Below, piece after piece: positions 55,922 through 64,000 of a DNA stretch of 64,000 nucleotides (positions are counted from its first letter, which is position 1; every line of letters starts with the position of its first letter). The position numbers were made by a program, and so were the translations under genes. The notes under the pieces were generated by a model, which was given only the letters and a program-made list of their open reading frames with translations, was not told the DNA's origin and did not search any database. The stretch is taken from assembly GCF_030440425.1 (NCBI RefSeq), contig NZ_CP098023.1, positions 1,849,501 through 1,913,500 of the forward strand. Direction: 5' to 3'. Source of the stretch: Microbulbifer sp. MI-G. GTDB lineage: Bacteria > Pseudomonadota > Gammaproteobacteria > Pseudomonadales > Cellvibrionaceae.

Positions 55922-56317
55922 ATGGTCAATGTAACAGCTCTTTATACTGGTCTTTGCGCAATTTTAATGATCTATCTTGCCAGCAGGGTGGTGCAGTTTC
56001 GCCGCATGAAAAAGGTCGGAATGGGGAGCGGTAATGATCTGTTCAATGAGGTTCGGGTGAGAGTGCATGCCAATGCCAACGAATATATTCCCATAGCACT
56101 ACTGTTGCTGCTGGTCGCTGAGTTGGGCGGTCTGGCCGCGGTATGGCTACACATATTTGGCATTGCATTTCTTCTGTCCAGGATATGCCACGCCTATGGT
56201 CTGACAGCAGGCAAGGGTGGAACTCATATGGGGCGTTTCTGGGGTACGCTGATCAGTTGGCTAGTAATAGTGGCTCTGGCGATCGTCAATATCGTTATGG
56301 CTGTGATGACGCTGTAA
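55922..56317 (+). CDS. MAPEG family membrane protein
   Basis: Four-helix inner-membrane protein of 131 aa of the MAPEG group (eicosanoid/glutathione-type), with family features FNEVRVRVHANANEYIPIAL and SRICHAYGLTAG. Bacterial members are poorly characterised; glutathione transferase or peroxidase activity is possible. Start ATG 55922. It is transcribed alone, convergent with yebG. Confidence 0.9.
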   Translation: MVNVTALYTGLCAILMIYLASRVVQFRRMKKVGMGSGNDLFNEVRVRVHANANEYIPIALLLLLVAELGGLAAVWLHIFGIAFLLSRICHAYGLTAGKGGTHMGRFWGTLISWLVIVALAIVNIVMAVMTL

Positions 56318-56404
56318 TCGGACATTTTACCATTGTCCGGGATCTGTGGGCGATTGTGCCCGAGTGCTGGCGACACAAGCTGGAGGCCAGCGCTTGTCGG
56401 CGAT

Positions 56405-56427
56405 AAAAAAGCCCGGTAGAACCGGGC
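56405..56427 (-). terminator. Terminator of yebG
   Basis: GCCCGGT-AGA-ACCGGGC (56411-56427) with a run of A on the plus strand (56405-56410), that is T on the minus strand, 26 bases beyond the yebG stop. Confidence 0.85.
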
Positions 56428-56453
56428 AGAGTACAGGGATAAAATCCAAGCGC

Positions 56454-56753
56454 CTACTGATTTGCCGCAAATGGGGTAACGGTTTCCTCCCCGCCTTCCT
56501 GCGCACTATTCTCTTTTTGTTCCAGCAGAACCTCCGGTTTGCCCTTGCAGGCCTTGGCCAGTGCGTCGCGATGCCTGGCCAACAATAAGCCTATCTCTTC
56601 TCCGGTCTGTTCATTGATGCCGTCAATATGGCGCTCAATCAGCGCGGTAATGTTGGCGGCCAACTCCAGCATTTTGTCGTGTTCTTCAGCCTCTTTTTTG
56701 TTGTCGAACATTGCTCCGTCTCGATCACATTTCCAAACAGCTACTACGGCCAT
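56454..56753 (-). CDS. yebG: SOS-induced protein YebG
   Basis: Small DNA-damage-inducible protein of 99 aa. The N-terminal half matches YebG (MAVVAVWKCDRDGAMF, NKKEAEEHDKMLELA), with an acidic tail. Its role is unknown in E. coli too. Two LexA boxes lie upstream, so it is a second SOS gene in the window besides lexA. ATG 56753. Confidence 0.88.
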   Translation of the reverse strand: MAVVAVWKCDRDGAMFDNKKEAEEHDKMLELAANITALIERHIDGINEQTGEEIGLLLARHRDALAKACKGKPEVLLEQKENSAQEGGEETVTPFAANQ

Positions 56754-56792
56754 GATATGACTCCCACTTGTCCTGCAGACAGTTCAGGTTAT

Positions 56793-56808
56793 TTGTATAT
56801 GTGTACAG
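56793..56808. promoter_or_regulatory. LexA box of yebG (one mismatch)
   Basis: TTG-tatatgtgta-CAG differs from CTG-N10-CAG only in the first base; the centre is the favoured TATATGTGTA. It lies 40 bases upstream of the yebG start. Confidence 0.7.
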
Positions 56809-56811
56809 TAA

Positions 56812-56827
56812 CTGTATGAATAATCAG
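56812..56827. promoter_or_regulatory. LexA box of yebG
   Basis: CTG-tatgaataat-CAG, exact CTG-N10-CAG, three bases beyond the other box. Confidence 0.8.
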
Positions 56828-57064
56828 TGTCAATAGTGCATCAAAAAAAGATAGCTGTGTCGGATGCTGTTGCCGCTGCGAAAGCCGATCGCTACCAGAG
56901 TGATGGGCTATCATGGTGCTCTGGCAATCCAATGCTCAGAATAAGGCTTTCGGATCTATAAATTTGCGCCGCCGGTGTGTGCGTTCTGTAGGCGCAGGCG
57001 GCAAAGGGGCACATGGATTTTGCAGGGCGCATTAACAAGGGGTAATCGGCGTTTTACCAGAAAA

Positions 57065-57691
57065 CTAAACAGACAGCAGGAGCCGTGCGGCAAGGGCAAT
57101 CAGTAACAAGCCAAACAGTTGTTGTATACGCTGCCCCAGGAGTTTACTCAGCAGTTGCCGCTTGCGGCTGGCGTGAACAGCCAAAACAATCATACAGTAC
57201 CAAAGTGCATCCACTCCGGACACCAAAGCGGCCATGCCCAGTTTGGTCGCCAGTGCCTGTTGCTCTGACACGAACTGGCTGAACAGGGCGGTGAAGAAGA
57301 TAGCAACTTTGGGATTAAAAAAGGCAACGCCGAAACCCTGGGCGATCGAGCGCCGAAGACTCTGGTGATTGGCTTCCAGATTGACTGCACGGTAACCCTG
57401 AGCGGTGCCGCTCAGAGCTTTCCAGCCCAGATACACCAACATGGCGGCACCAGCCCACTGCAGGATGCCAAATAAAAGCTCAGAGCGGATTATGAGCACT
57501 GCCAAGCCAAAAACGGTCAGTGTTGCATAGATTGCGACACCGGCGCCATGGGCAATGGCGCAGGCAAGTCCCTGCCGCCAGCCGGAAGCGGCATTGCGCA
57601 ACACGATCAGCAGGCTGGGACCGGGCGACATGGCTCCCAGTGCGCAGATACCTGCAAGAGACAACCAACTGAGTAAATCCATGATGTTCAC
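57065..57691 (-). CDS. LysE/RhtB family exporter
   Basis: Inner-membrane amino-acid or metabolite exporter of 208 aa with six hydrophobic helices. Family motif: GAMSPGPSLLIVLRNAASGWRQG near the N-terminus, later GFGVAFFNPKVAIFFTALF. Substrate unknown. ATG 57691. No regulator gene is adjacent. Confidence 0.93.
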   Translation of the reverse strand: MNIMDLLSWLSLAGICALGAMSPGPSLLIVLRNAASGWRQGLACAIAHGAGVAIYATLTVFGLAVLIIRSELLFGILQWAGAAMLVYLGWKALSGTAQGYRAVNLEANHQSLRRSIAQGFGVAFFNPKVAIFFTALFSQFVSEQQALATKLGMAALVSGVDALWYCMIVLAVHASRKRQLLSKLLGQRIQQLFGLLLIALAARLLLSV

Positions 57692-58128
57692 TGTCCTCTG
57701 TGCCTGAATTACTGACCGCTTGCAGTAGATTTGCAGTCCCGGGGTCTCATCGCGAATTCAGGTGCTGTTCAACCCCCCTCAATTACTGCCAAGCACTTAA
57801 TGACGCAAGACCGACAGAGGTGGAACACCGAGAAGCCCTCAGGCCATCTCCAGCCTGCCGCTGCGCATGGGCGAATGATGCCACGGAGGGGGCGTATACA
57901 GAGAGGCTCCCACTGTGCTGGCCAGGTATGCCGAGGCAACTGCGTTGAAAGCCCACCGGATAGAGTGCGTTCAGAAGGGGCAGAGGCGACGTTTATACCA
58001 CTGGATTGCGCCAAACTGGAACAGTATTGCTTATGGGGGATTAAAAGAAAAATTATACCCGCTTGCATCCAAAGCCAAGCCTGATCCCGTCTCAGAAGTG
58101 TACAAGAAAAAGCGATCTGGAGGTCACA
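57692..58128. other. Intergenic region, nothing recognised
   Basis: Several overlapping short frames exist but none has protein-like composition or a ribosome site. Should contain the promoter of the exporter gene and of the following plus-strand genes. Confidence 0.45.
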
Positions 58129-58434
58129 ATGTTCACTGCGGTATCATTCAGGAATGTAAAATTTTGCGCCATTTTGGTATTGGTATTCGGTGCGTTGCCA
58201 GTTGCTCAGAGTAGGGCAACGGAATTGGGTTTCTCCATAGAGGAGATCAACCATGAGTTTGCTGAGAAGATTGAGCAACAGGTCCTGCTGAAGCTTGACA
58301 TGCTTAATCAGTGGCGAGCCAAGCATATCATCCAGGGCAGCAATTTTCCCTATCCAGCGCGAATTGCCGAGGACAAGTCCTCGCGCGGCGCGACACCGGG
58401 GCCCTACTCAAAAGGCCGGCTTACGGTAATGTAA
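58129..58434 (+). CDS. Small secreted hypothetical protein
   Basis: Protein of 101 aa: signal peptide (FCAILVLVFGALPVAQSRA), then a helical part (IEEINHEFAEKIEQQVLLKL). No family recognised. ATG 58129 has GGAGG at a good distance, which decides the start. It lies 70 bases before the DUF6249 gene of the sigma-factor operon and may be linked with it. Confidence 0.55.
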   Translation: MFTAVSFRNVKFCAILVLVFGALPVAQSRATELGFSIEEINHEFAEKIEQQVLLKLDMLNQWRAKHIIQGSNFPYPARIAEDKSSRGATPGPYSKGRLTVM

Positions 58435-58504
58435 CGGCAACGGGATTTAACGCTGGTCAGGCGGTGCAACAACGCAGGTAAAGAGAACGATTAGAGAGCA
58501 AACA

Positions 58505-59302
58505 ATGAGAGCGAGAACTACCTTTTCAATGCGGGCAGGCGCCCATTGGTTGATGGCTATGGCGGTCTTATTTGTCGTCCCGGGCAGTTGGGCGCAGGGG
58601 GAAACCGCCACTATGTCGGAGCCCCCAGCCCCTCCTGCAGCGGACATTGAAGCCCCGGAGGCCCCGTCGCGTGTGCGCATTCTGCGTGATGAAAACGGCG
58701 TGCTCACCATCAAAACCCGTGGAGAGGATGGTGAACGCAGTGAGGTTCAGGTCGACCTTGGTGAGGAATTCGGTGGTCCGTTGAGCCAGCGTATCATTGA
58801 AAAACTCGAAAGCAAGGGGATTCTCGATGAGCGTGGTCAGGTGGTTGAGGAGGCGCTTGACAGTGTCCCGGAAAATGTGGAAATCGGTTTGTCCCGGCGT
58901 TACGACCACTCTGGCAGTCAGTGGTTCAGGGATCATGAGGTTGAGCGGCTCAATGAGCTGTTGATACCAGTTGTTGCCCTGCTCTGTGTATTTGGCATGC
59001 CGGTGCTGATCGTATGGCTGGTCACCCATAACAGTTATCGCAAAAAGCAACTGTTGATGGACAACATCAACCGCATGGTGGCTGAGGGCCGGGATGTTCC
59101 GCCGGAATTGTTTGATGCTCTGGAGGGCAATGGTCCGAGTAGCTCCAAAGACCGCGGTTTCACCCTGATAGCTGTTGGCGCGGCAGTATTTTTATGGCTC
59201 ACAGCCCTGGCGGGCATTGAAGTGGGCAGTCTGGGATTAATCCCCCTCTTTATCGGTCTGGCCCGCTTTATCAATTGGAAGCTGGATAAAAAGCAGGCGT
59301 AA
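58505..59302 (+). CDS. Membrane protein with DUF6249-type C-terminus
   Basis: Protein of 265 aa. Signal peptide (LMAMAVLFVVPGSWAQ), a Pro/Glu-rich periplasmic stretch (SEPPAPPAADIEAPEAPSR), an acidic region, then three membrane helices (about 160-180, 215-232, 238-255). The region between them (TYRKKQLLMDNINRMVAEGR) resembles DUF6249 proteins encoded with ECF sigma factors. Function unknown; a regulatory or sensory role for the sigma factor is inference. Confidence 0.78.
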   Translation: MRARTTFSMRAGAHWLMAMAVLFVVPGSWAQGETATMSEPPAPPAADIEAPEAPSRVRILRDENGVLTIKTRGEDGERSEVQVDLGEEFGGPLSQRIIEKLESKGILDERGQVVEEALDSVPENVEIGLSRRYDHSGSQWFRDHEVERLNELLIPVVALLCVFGMPVLIVWLVTHNSYRKKQLLMDNINRMVAEGRDVPPELFDALEGNGPSSSKDRGFTLIAVGAAVFLWLTALAGIEVGSLGLIPLFIGLARFINWKLDKKQA

Positions 59303-59313
59303 GGACAGCGAAT

Positions 59314-59868
59314 ATGGACCTCGATGATGAGGGGTTGATCAGACGCGCCGTCGAAGATGGGGATCAGCGGGCCTACACCCAGCTGGTACGTCGCTATCAG
59401 TCTCAGCTGCGATTCTCGCTCCGTCAGCTGTGTGGTGGTGACCAGGGTCTGGCAGATGATATGGCCCAAGAGGCATTTATCAAGGCCTACAAGGCGTTGC
59501 CGGCATTTCGGGGAGATGCCCGTTTCAGCACCTGGCTGTACCGTATTGCCTACAATCTTGTTATGAGTCACAAGCGCAAGAATGCGCCGGAAGTGAACCA
59601 GGAGGCGGTGGATAAGGTCCAGGCTGAGGAGCGTGTGGAAGAGGCACAGCAACTGGTTATGGCCAGGGATCTCGATTCCGCCATGGAATCGCTCAGTGAT
59701 GTGCAACGCCAGGCCATACATTTATGCCTGCAGCGGGGTTTTTCTCATGAAGAAACGGCGAATATCATGAAGTTGCCACTGGGTACGGTAAAATCTCATA
59801 TCAATCGCGCCAGAGCCAAACTGCGCAGTTTGTTGCAACCCTGGCGTGAGGAGGTGGTCAATGGTTAA
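59314..59868 (+). CDS. ECF-type RNA polymerase sigma factor
   Basis: Sigma-70 family, ECF subgroup, 184 aa. Region 2: YTQLVRRYQSQLRFSLRQL, DDMAQEAFIKAYKAL, FRGDARFSTWLYRIAYN. Region 4: LQRGFSHEETANIMKLPLGT then VKSHINRARAKLRSLLQ. No region 3. ATG 59314, 11 bases after the DUF6249 gene. It probably responds to an envelope signal through its neighbours. Confidence 0.95.
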   Translation: MDLDDEGLIRRAVEDGDQRAYTQLVRRYQSQLRFSLRQLCGGDQGLADDMAQEAFIKAYKALPAFRGDARFSTWLYRIAYNLVMSHKRKNAPEVNQEAVDKVQAEERVEEAQQLVMARDLDSAMESLSDVQRQAIHLCLQRGFSHEETANIMKLPLGTVKSHINRARAKLRSLLQPWREEVVNG

Positions 59869-60235
59869 TTTTAAACAACGTCACACAAAGGGTAACGCTT
59901 TGCGCGATACAGCCATAGAGGGCAAAGATCTGATGTTCGATGCCTGGTTGAGTGAACAGCTGCAATTCGGGGAGCCCTACCTGGATGACAATGGCTTCTG
60001 TGATCGGGTGATGGCCGAGCTGCCGGTGTCATCAAAGCGGGCTGAACGCCGTGCCAGTGGGTTCCAGTATCTCGCTGTGCTGGCTGCCTCTGGTATTGTT
60101 GCCTGGCAGTTTCCCTTTGGAGAGGTATTGAGCGAAGCCGCACGACAATCTATCAGCCTTTACAGCCTGGTTGGTATGGGAATGCTCTCTTCCCTGGTAG
60201 CCATGGTCGGCGGTATTCTCGCTGCCCGCCATTAA
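59861..60235 (+). CDS. Membrane protein coupled to the ECF sigma factor
   Basis: Protein of 124 aa whose start overlaps the sigma-factor stop by eight bases. A soluble N-terminal half is followed by two membrane helices (YLAVLAASGIVAWQFPF, YSLVGMGMLSSLVAMVGGILA). Its place suggests an anti-sigma factor, but a zinc-anti-sigma motif (HxxxCxxC) is not present, so this remains a guess. ATG 59861 has GAGGAGG upstream. Confidence 0.7.
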   Translation: MVNFKQRHTKGNALRDTAIEGKDLMFDAWLSEQLQFGEPYLDDNGFCDRVMAELPVSSKRAERRASGFQYLAVLAASGIVAWQFPFGEVLSEAARQSISLYSLVGMGMLSSLVAMVGGILAARH

Positions 60236-60329
60236 GCCTTATTTATTGCCAAGATGGTCATGGGGTGAAGGGGGCAAATGTTTTTGCCTTCCCGTTTCAC
60301 TGAAAAAAATAAAAAAACAGGAAGTATCC

Positions 60330-61844
60330 ATGCAGTGGAAAGTGTTGTTAAGTGTGGCAGTTTTGTCAGTGGCTGCTTATGACTGCTTTGCAGATAACGA
60401 AAACGTAAAATCAGATGTAGCGTTTAGGTTAAAAGAACTGGTTGATAACAATAATTTAACTGGCTCATATTTTGTTGCACTTGTAGACCAGAATGGACTT
60501 GCTTTTTTCAATGCCTATTCAAAAAGGAGTCGCCAATTAAGTAAAGATACCCCAATTCTTATCGCGTCTCATACTAAGGCGTTGACCGGTACATTACTGG
60601 CTGTTCTGCATGATGCTGAAAGAATAGATTTAAACAGGCCCATATCTTATTATGATCCTGCATTCATTTCCAACACAAAAGTTGATACTGACAAGATTAC
60701 AGTTAAACAACTGCTTACACATACATCCGGTTTTACGAGTATTCCATTTGTTTTTAAGACGGCTTTTCTAGGTTACGCCGATCAGGTTGAATTAATAAGT
60801 TCTTTGAATGAGCATATGCTTGTTGCGCCGGACCATCAGTTTAGGTATTCAAATACAGGCCCAATTGTTGCTTCAATGCTTGCGGAGTCTGTTATGAATA
60901 AGCAATGGGCTGAACTCATTTCATTGTATATTGCCAATCCATTAGGTATGACTGGTACTACTGCAGATATTGCTGGGGTTAAGAATATATTGCCTGCAAT
61001 TACCACTGCAAAAGATGGCAGTATTTTTAATTATGGGCATCACAAGACAAATGCCACGATGCATCCGGCAGGTGGGCTGGTTTCTACAGCAAACGATCTT
61101 GCTATCTGGCTGAAAACCAATATCAATCGGGATGTATCAAAATTATCCAATGGCGATATCTTTGAAAAACTGCACAAGACACAGGTTGCTCAACAGAAAA
61201 CCTATTTTACGTATGCACGTTATGGTTATACCCTGGGGTGGGATATTGCGCAATACAATAGTGAAATCCTGTTGACGAGGTTTGGTAATTACGGAGGTTA
61301 CAGCATTCATGTGTCCTTTATGCCCGAGCGGAAAATTGGGGTCATAGCCTTTACCAATCAGGATGTTGCCTTCACCCTGCCTCATGTGATTGCTAACTAC
61401 ACCTATAATTCTGTACTTGAAAAGGACAATCGAGATGAACTGCTGGAGCGGGAGTCGAAACGGTTAGCGGGATCAATCAGGTCAGAATTGATGAGTGCAC
61501 CCGACAGTGATCTCATAGTACAAGCTGGGGAGTTGCCGTCTGATCTGTTAGGAACCTACAGAAATAATAAAGGCTGGCCGGAACATGAACTTTATATTGC
61601 CAAAGGTCAGGTGAAAATAGACTGGGGTAGTCTTCAGGGTATCCTATTGAAAGATGAGCAGGGTTATAACGCCCATTTTGGGGTGTTCAACAGGAAGATT
61701 TCAATTATCCCGGGGCAGAACAATACAGTTATGCTTAAAAATGGCTCACTGATTTATAAAAAGCCAGGCGCTAGTGTTCAGGAGTCCAGTGGGTCAGGCA
61801 AAGCTGCAACGCAGGTAAAACTAACTCGCAGGATGTCTGTCTGA
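60330..61844 (+). CDS. Secreted serine hydrolase, class C beta-lactamase-related
   Basis: Exported protein of 504 aa with the penicillin-binding/beta-lactamase fold. Signal peptide VLLSVAVLSVAAYDCFA; active-site S80-x-x-K83 in IASHTKAL; YxN in FRYSNTGPIV; later LGWDIAQY and GNYGGYSIHVSF occupy the K/HxG side. A C-terminal domain of about 110 residues follows. Many relatives are peptidases or esterases rather than lactamases. ATG 60330 begins the signal peptide and has AGGA upstream. The gene is visibly A+T-rich: bases 60601-60660 hold 22 G/C of 60, against 33 of 60 at 59641-59700. Confidence 0.88.
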   Translation: MQWKVLLSVAVLSVAAYDCFADNENVKSDVAFRLKELVDNNNLTGSYFVALVDQNGLAFFNAYSKRSRQLSKDTPILIASHTKALTGTLLAVLHDAERIDLNRPISYYDPAFISNTKVDTDKITVKQLLTHTSGFTSIPFVFKTAFLGYADQVELISSLNEHMLVAPDHQFRYSNTGPIVASMLAESVMNKQWAELISLYIANPLGMTGTTADIAGVKNILPAITTAKDGSIFNYGHHKTNATMHPAGGLVSTANDLAIWLKTNINRDVSKLSNGDIFEKLHKTQVAQQKTYFTYARYGYTLGWDIAQYNSEILLTRFGNYGGYSIHVSFMPERKIGVIAFTNQDVAFTLPHVIANYTYNSVLEKDNRDELLERESKRLAGSIRSELMSAPDSDLIVQAGELPSDLLGTYRNNKGWPEHELYIAKGQVKIDWGSLQGILLKDEQGYNAHFGVFNRKISIIPGQNNTVMLKNGSLIYKKPGASVQESSGSGKAATQVKLTRRMSV

Positions 61845-61977
61845 CGACCAAGAGTACTGCTTCCCTTCCGATACGGATTGCAGGGCGTTGCCATACTAAT
61901 AGACAATGGGTTTAAGCCGCTCATGTGCAGTTTGTGCAGGTTTCACTGAATCAATCAAGGTCATCATGCCTGTGAGG

Positions 61978-62922
61978 TCAAGGGTTTGGCACAAGTTCAC
62001 GCTCCAGGGCAGAGCGATCCCAGCCAGACAGATTGGCGGCCGCCTCATAGGTGCTTTGGAGGAACTCCAGCAGTTTATCGTCAGGTGATTCTGATGTCCG
62101 CACGTCGTCGTAGGAGAGAATGAATTCGCCCAACTTGTCCGAGTAATAGGCTTCCGGGGGTGAGATTTGGGCTTTGGAGAATCCATCCGGTGCTGGATAG
62201 GCATAGGAGTAAAATGCTGGGGTATCAATCTTTCCGCCACCTGGCCAGAATCCCGCACTGCTCACCTCGTGAGAATAGGCCTCGCGGGCAACCCAATCCG
62301 GAAGATGGGGGACACCTCCCGGATGCGGCGGCGCCTCTCTACCCGAAAAGCGTGTCACGGCCAGGTCGAAGCTGCCCCAGAAAAAGTGCACAGGGCTGCA
62401 TTTTCCTATAAAGCGGGAGCGAAATTCCTTGAACACGCGATCCATCTGCACCAAAGCGCGCCAGAATCGCGTGGCAAACTCGCGATCATAGTGATGGTGC
62501 GTACTGTCCTTTTCAAATGGAATGCCATCGGCTACTTCGCTGGGCGTGGTAAAGATCTGGATGTCAAGACCCAGGGTCGCAAGTGCCCTGAGAACATTTT
62601 GATAAAAACTGGACACAGGACGGGACTCCAACGCTAGGGATTGTTGGCCGCCGTTGGTTGTCTGGATTACAAGTTGGTGGTTGAGCAGGTTGAAGATGAT
62701 TTCAAATGCCCTGCCATCATACGGAATCAGCGAGGTGCTTAGACCGCGTGCTGTTATGTAGAAGGGGACATGCCAGGAGTGGTTTGTCCACGGAGTTTGC
62801 GCGAGTCGAATCTTTCCGATTATTTGGCTCCACATATGGAGTGTCGCCGCCGTATTCGACCAGTCTTTAAAGGAGAGTTCCGGCCAGTCGGCGGTCTTGG
62901 ATCGGTTTGGAAAACGCAACAT
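61978..62922 (-). CDS. DUF5996 family protein
   Basis: Protein of 314 aa matching DUF5996 as I recall it: WPELSFKDWSNTAATLHMWS at the N-terminus, SWHVPFYITARGLSTSLIPY, HHYDREFATRFWRAL and VHFFWGSFDLAVTRFSGR. No known catalytic activity; the conserved Trp/His pattern hints at an enzyme. ATG 62922. Stands alone, divergent from the region before miaE. Confidence 0.85.
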   Translation of the reverse strand: MLRFPNRSKTADWPELSFKDWSNTAATLHMWSQIIGKIRLAQTPWTNHSWHVPFYITARGLSTSLIPYDGRAFEIIFNLLNHQLVIQTTNGGQQSLALESRPVSSFYQNVLRALATLGLDIQIFTTPSEVADGIPFEKDSTHHHYDREFATRFWRALVQMDRVFKEFRSRFIGKCSPVHFFWGSFDLAVTRFSGREAPPHPGGVPHLPDWVAREAYSHEVSSAGFWPGGGKIDTPAFYSYAYPAPDGFSKAQISPPEAYYSDKLGEFILSYDDVRTSESPDDKLLEFLQSTYEAAANLSGWDRSALERELVPNP

Positions 62923-63567
62923 CGATCAGGCCTCCTGCCATTCTAAGCTGCAACAATGCTGTGCAGCCTTTTATCAAATAGATGGATGTATCCCTGCAAA
63001 GCCGTACTCAGCCGATTTGCACGCTGGTTTGAGGTATCAGTGAATACCCGCTTTGTGAAATGAGAACCTGGCTGATACATTGGTCACTATCGAAGATAGC
63101 ACTCTTGTACTGGACCTGCACTTGTCATCTTCCCAGGGGTACCGGCACCGGTATAGCTGGACAAATAGAGGTTGCACTTCCGTTAATAGGGATCGCCATA
63201 CTTGTGCAACCTATGGTACTGGGCAGTTCACTGAGTGACGCTCAAGAACTTCCCGAACCGCGGGGACAAACGATTTGGCAATGAGAGTGCCGGTCAGTGC
63301 CTCCAGGATCTGGAATCTGCTGCAATCGGTGTGCCTTTTTTTGGCGCGCGGACTGTTACGTTTGGAGTGCTGGGCATCTGCTCCGGCAGGTGCAGATCCC
63401 CCTTTATATCGGGCTTCTCCCGCCTGGCAAAAGAGGGTGATCCCAGCTCTGCTCAGAGCACTCCGGCTTACACAAGCTGCCGGGCTTACCGCAGACATGG
63501 CTGCCCTTCTTATGCTGGGTCGCTATAATCCCGCGCCAAGTGAGTTTCCCTTATTGAAGTGCCCTCT
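62923..63567. other. Long intergenic region before miaE
   Basis: No gene is recognised. Three short frames (63060-63284 plus, 63211-63498 minus, 63275-63571 plus) overlap each other and share no family features. An inverted repeat GGTAT-cagtga-ATACC lies at 63033-63048. Confidence 0.45.
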
Positions 63568-64000
63568 ATGAATAGTCAATCCCCCGATCTTTCCGCCATT
63601 CACGGGTTTCTACTGTGCCCAACTCCGGAGGCCTGGATTCATGCAGCGCTTGCCGAGCCGGAATTGATGCTGGTGGACCATGCAAACTGTGAGAAGAAGG
63701 CGGCGGGTACAGCGCTGAATCTGATGTTTCGTTACCTCAATGACTTCGAGCTGCTCAACAAGATGTCGCGCCTGGCTCGAGAAGAATTGCGCCATTTTGA
63801 GCAGGTGCTGGCAATTATGGAGAAGCGTGGCATCGCCTATCCCCATGTCAGTGCCTCCCGTTACGCGGCGAGTCTGCGCGCCGAGGTGCGCACGGCTGAA
63901 CCGGGGCGATTGGTGGATACCCTGATCTGTGGAGCGATCATTGAAGCGCGCTCTTGTGAACGTTTTGCCCGAATCGCCCCCTTTCTGGATGAAGAACTAC
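63568..64000 (+). CDS. miaE: tRNA 2-methylthio-isopentenyladenosine hydroxylase MiaE (3' end off window)
   Basis: Di-iron monooxygenase that hydroxylates ms2i6A at position 37 of tRNA. The N-terminal 144 residues are present and the frame is open to the window edge. Iron-ligand segments: LVDHANCEKKAAGTALNL, AREELRHFEQVL (ExxH) and CGAIIEARSCERFA. ATG 63568 begins the protein (MNSQSPDLSAIHGFL). Modification requires MiaA/MiaB, not in the window. Confidence 0.93.
   Translation, partial: MNSQSPDLSAIHGFLLCPTPEAWIHAALAEPELMLVDHANCEKKAAGTALNLMFRYLNDFELLNKMSRLAREELRHFEQVLAIMEKRGIAYPHVSASRYAASLRAEVRTAEPGRLVDTLICGAIIEARSCERFARIAPFLDEEL

Larger units (their letters stand above)
56754..57064. other. 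Region upstream of yebG
   Basis: The yebG-proximal part holds its two LexA boxes. The remainder, up to the convergently placed end of the exporter gene, has no recognisable gene. Confidence 0.5.

Noticed and set aside
1..64000. CRISPR array, insertion sequence or prophage
   Set aside because: No regularly spaced repeats, transposase or phage structural genes were seen.

Overview
The window is a chromosomal segment of a Gram-negative gammaproteobacterium. Lipid A and Kdo genes (msbA, lpxK, kdsB), an LpxR-like protein, a porin, an RND efflux system and Slt show the Gram-negative envelope. The closest gene-order parallels I know are in Pseudomonas: topA, a DUF6586-type gene, a small gene, lexA, psrA, nagZ; comEC, exbB, exbD, lpxK, kdsB, murB; and gacA, uvrC, pgsA. 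Together with the moderately GC-rich, dense coding, this suggests a marine Cellvibrionales-type organism (Microbulbifer-like). That taxonomic guess is inference from remembered gene order and protein similarity, not from a search.

Layout. 1-4268: a Ser/Thr kinase (cut by the window edge) with a PP2C phosphatase, and, divergently, a double-FHA membrane protein coupled to a glutaredoxin-like protein. 4269-9459: slt, uup, a universal stress protein and a small membrane-anchored protein. 9674-16762: topA to nagZ, including lexA with two perfectly spaced LexA boxes and a psrA-type TetR regulator with a likely operator. 17069-20670: an MscS channel, a cold-shock protein and an isolated prpD. 20808-30523: porin, comEC, an exbB/exbD pair, msbA, lpxK, kdsB, murB. 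31105-34285: gacA (TTG start), uvrC, pgsA. 34819-41316: LpxR-like protein, YchJ family protein, and a TetR-adaptor-RND permease efflux operon whose promoter carries a perfect inverted repeat. 41558-45301: a secreted HNH nuclease, a large helicase with a C-terminal nuclease-like domain and a small secreted protein.

45450-50960 is the most interesting part: a yjfIJKLMC-type PspA/ATP-grasp envelope operon with a potassium-channel gene inserted between yjfJ and yjfK, read divergently from a DUF6471 gene across a region with a clear inverted repeat. 51062-56753: a PAS hybrid sensor kinase, two overlapping amidohydrolase genes (the second lacks the metal-binding HxH), a MAPEG protein and yebG with its own LexA boxes. 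57065-64000: a LysE/RhtB exporter, an ECF sigma-factor operon, an A+T-rich secreted serine hydrolase, a DUF5996 protein and the start of miaE.

The themes are envelope integrity and stress (PspA operon, Slt, MscS, RND, lipid A), SOS control (lexA and yebG) and signalling (kinase/phosphatase/FHA, GacA, hybrid kinase, ECF sigma). I saw no rRNA, tRNA, CRISPR array, insertion sequence or prophage.
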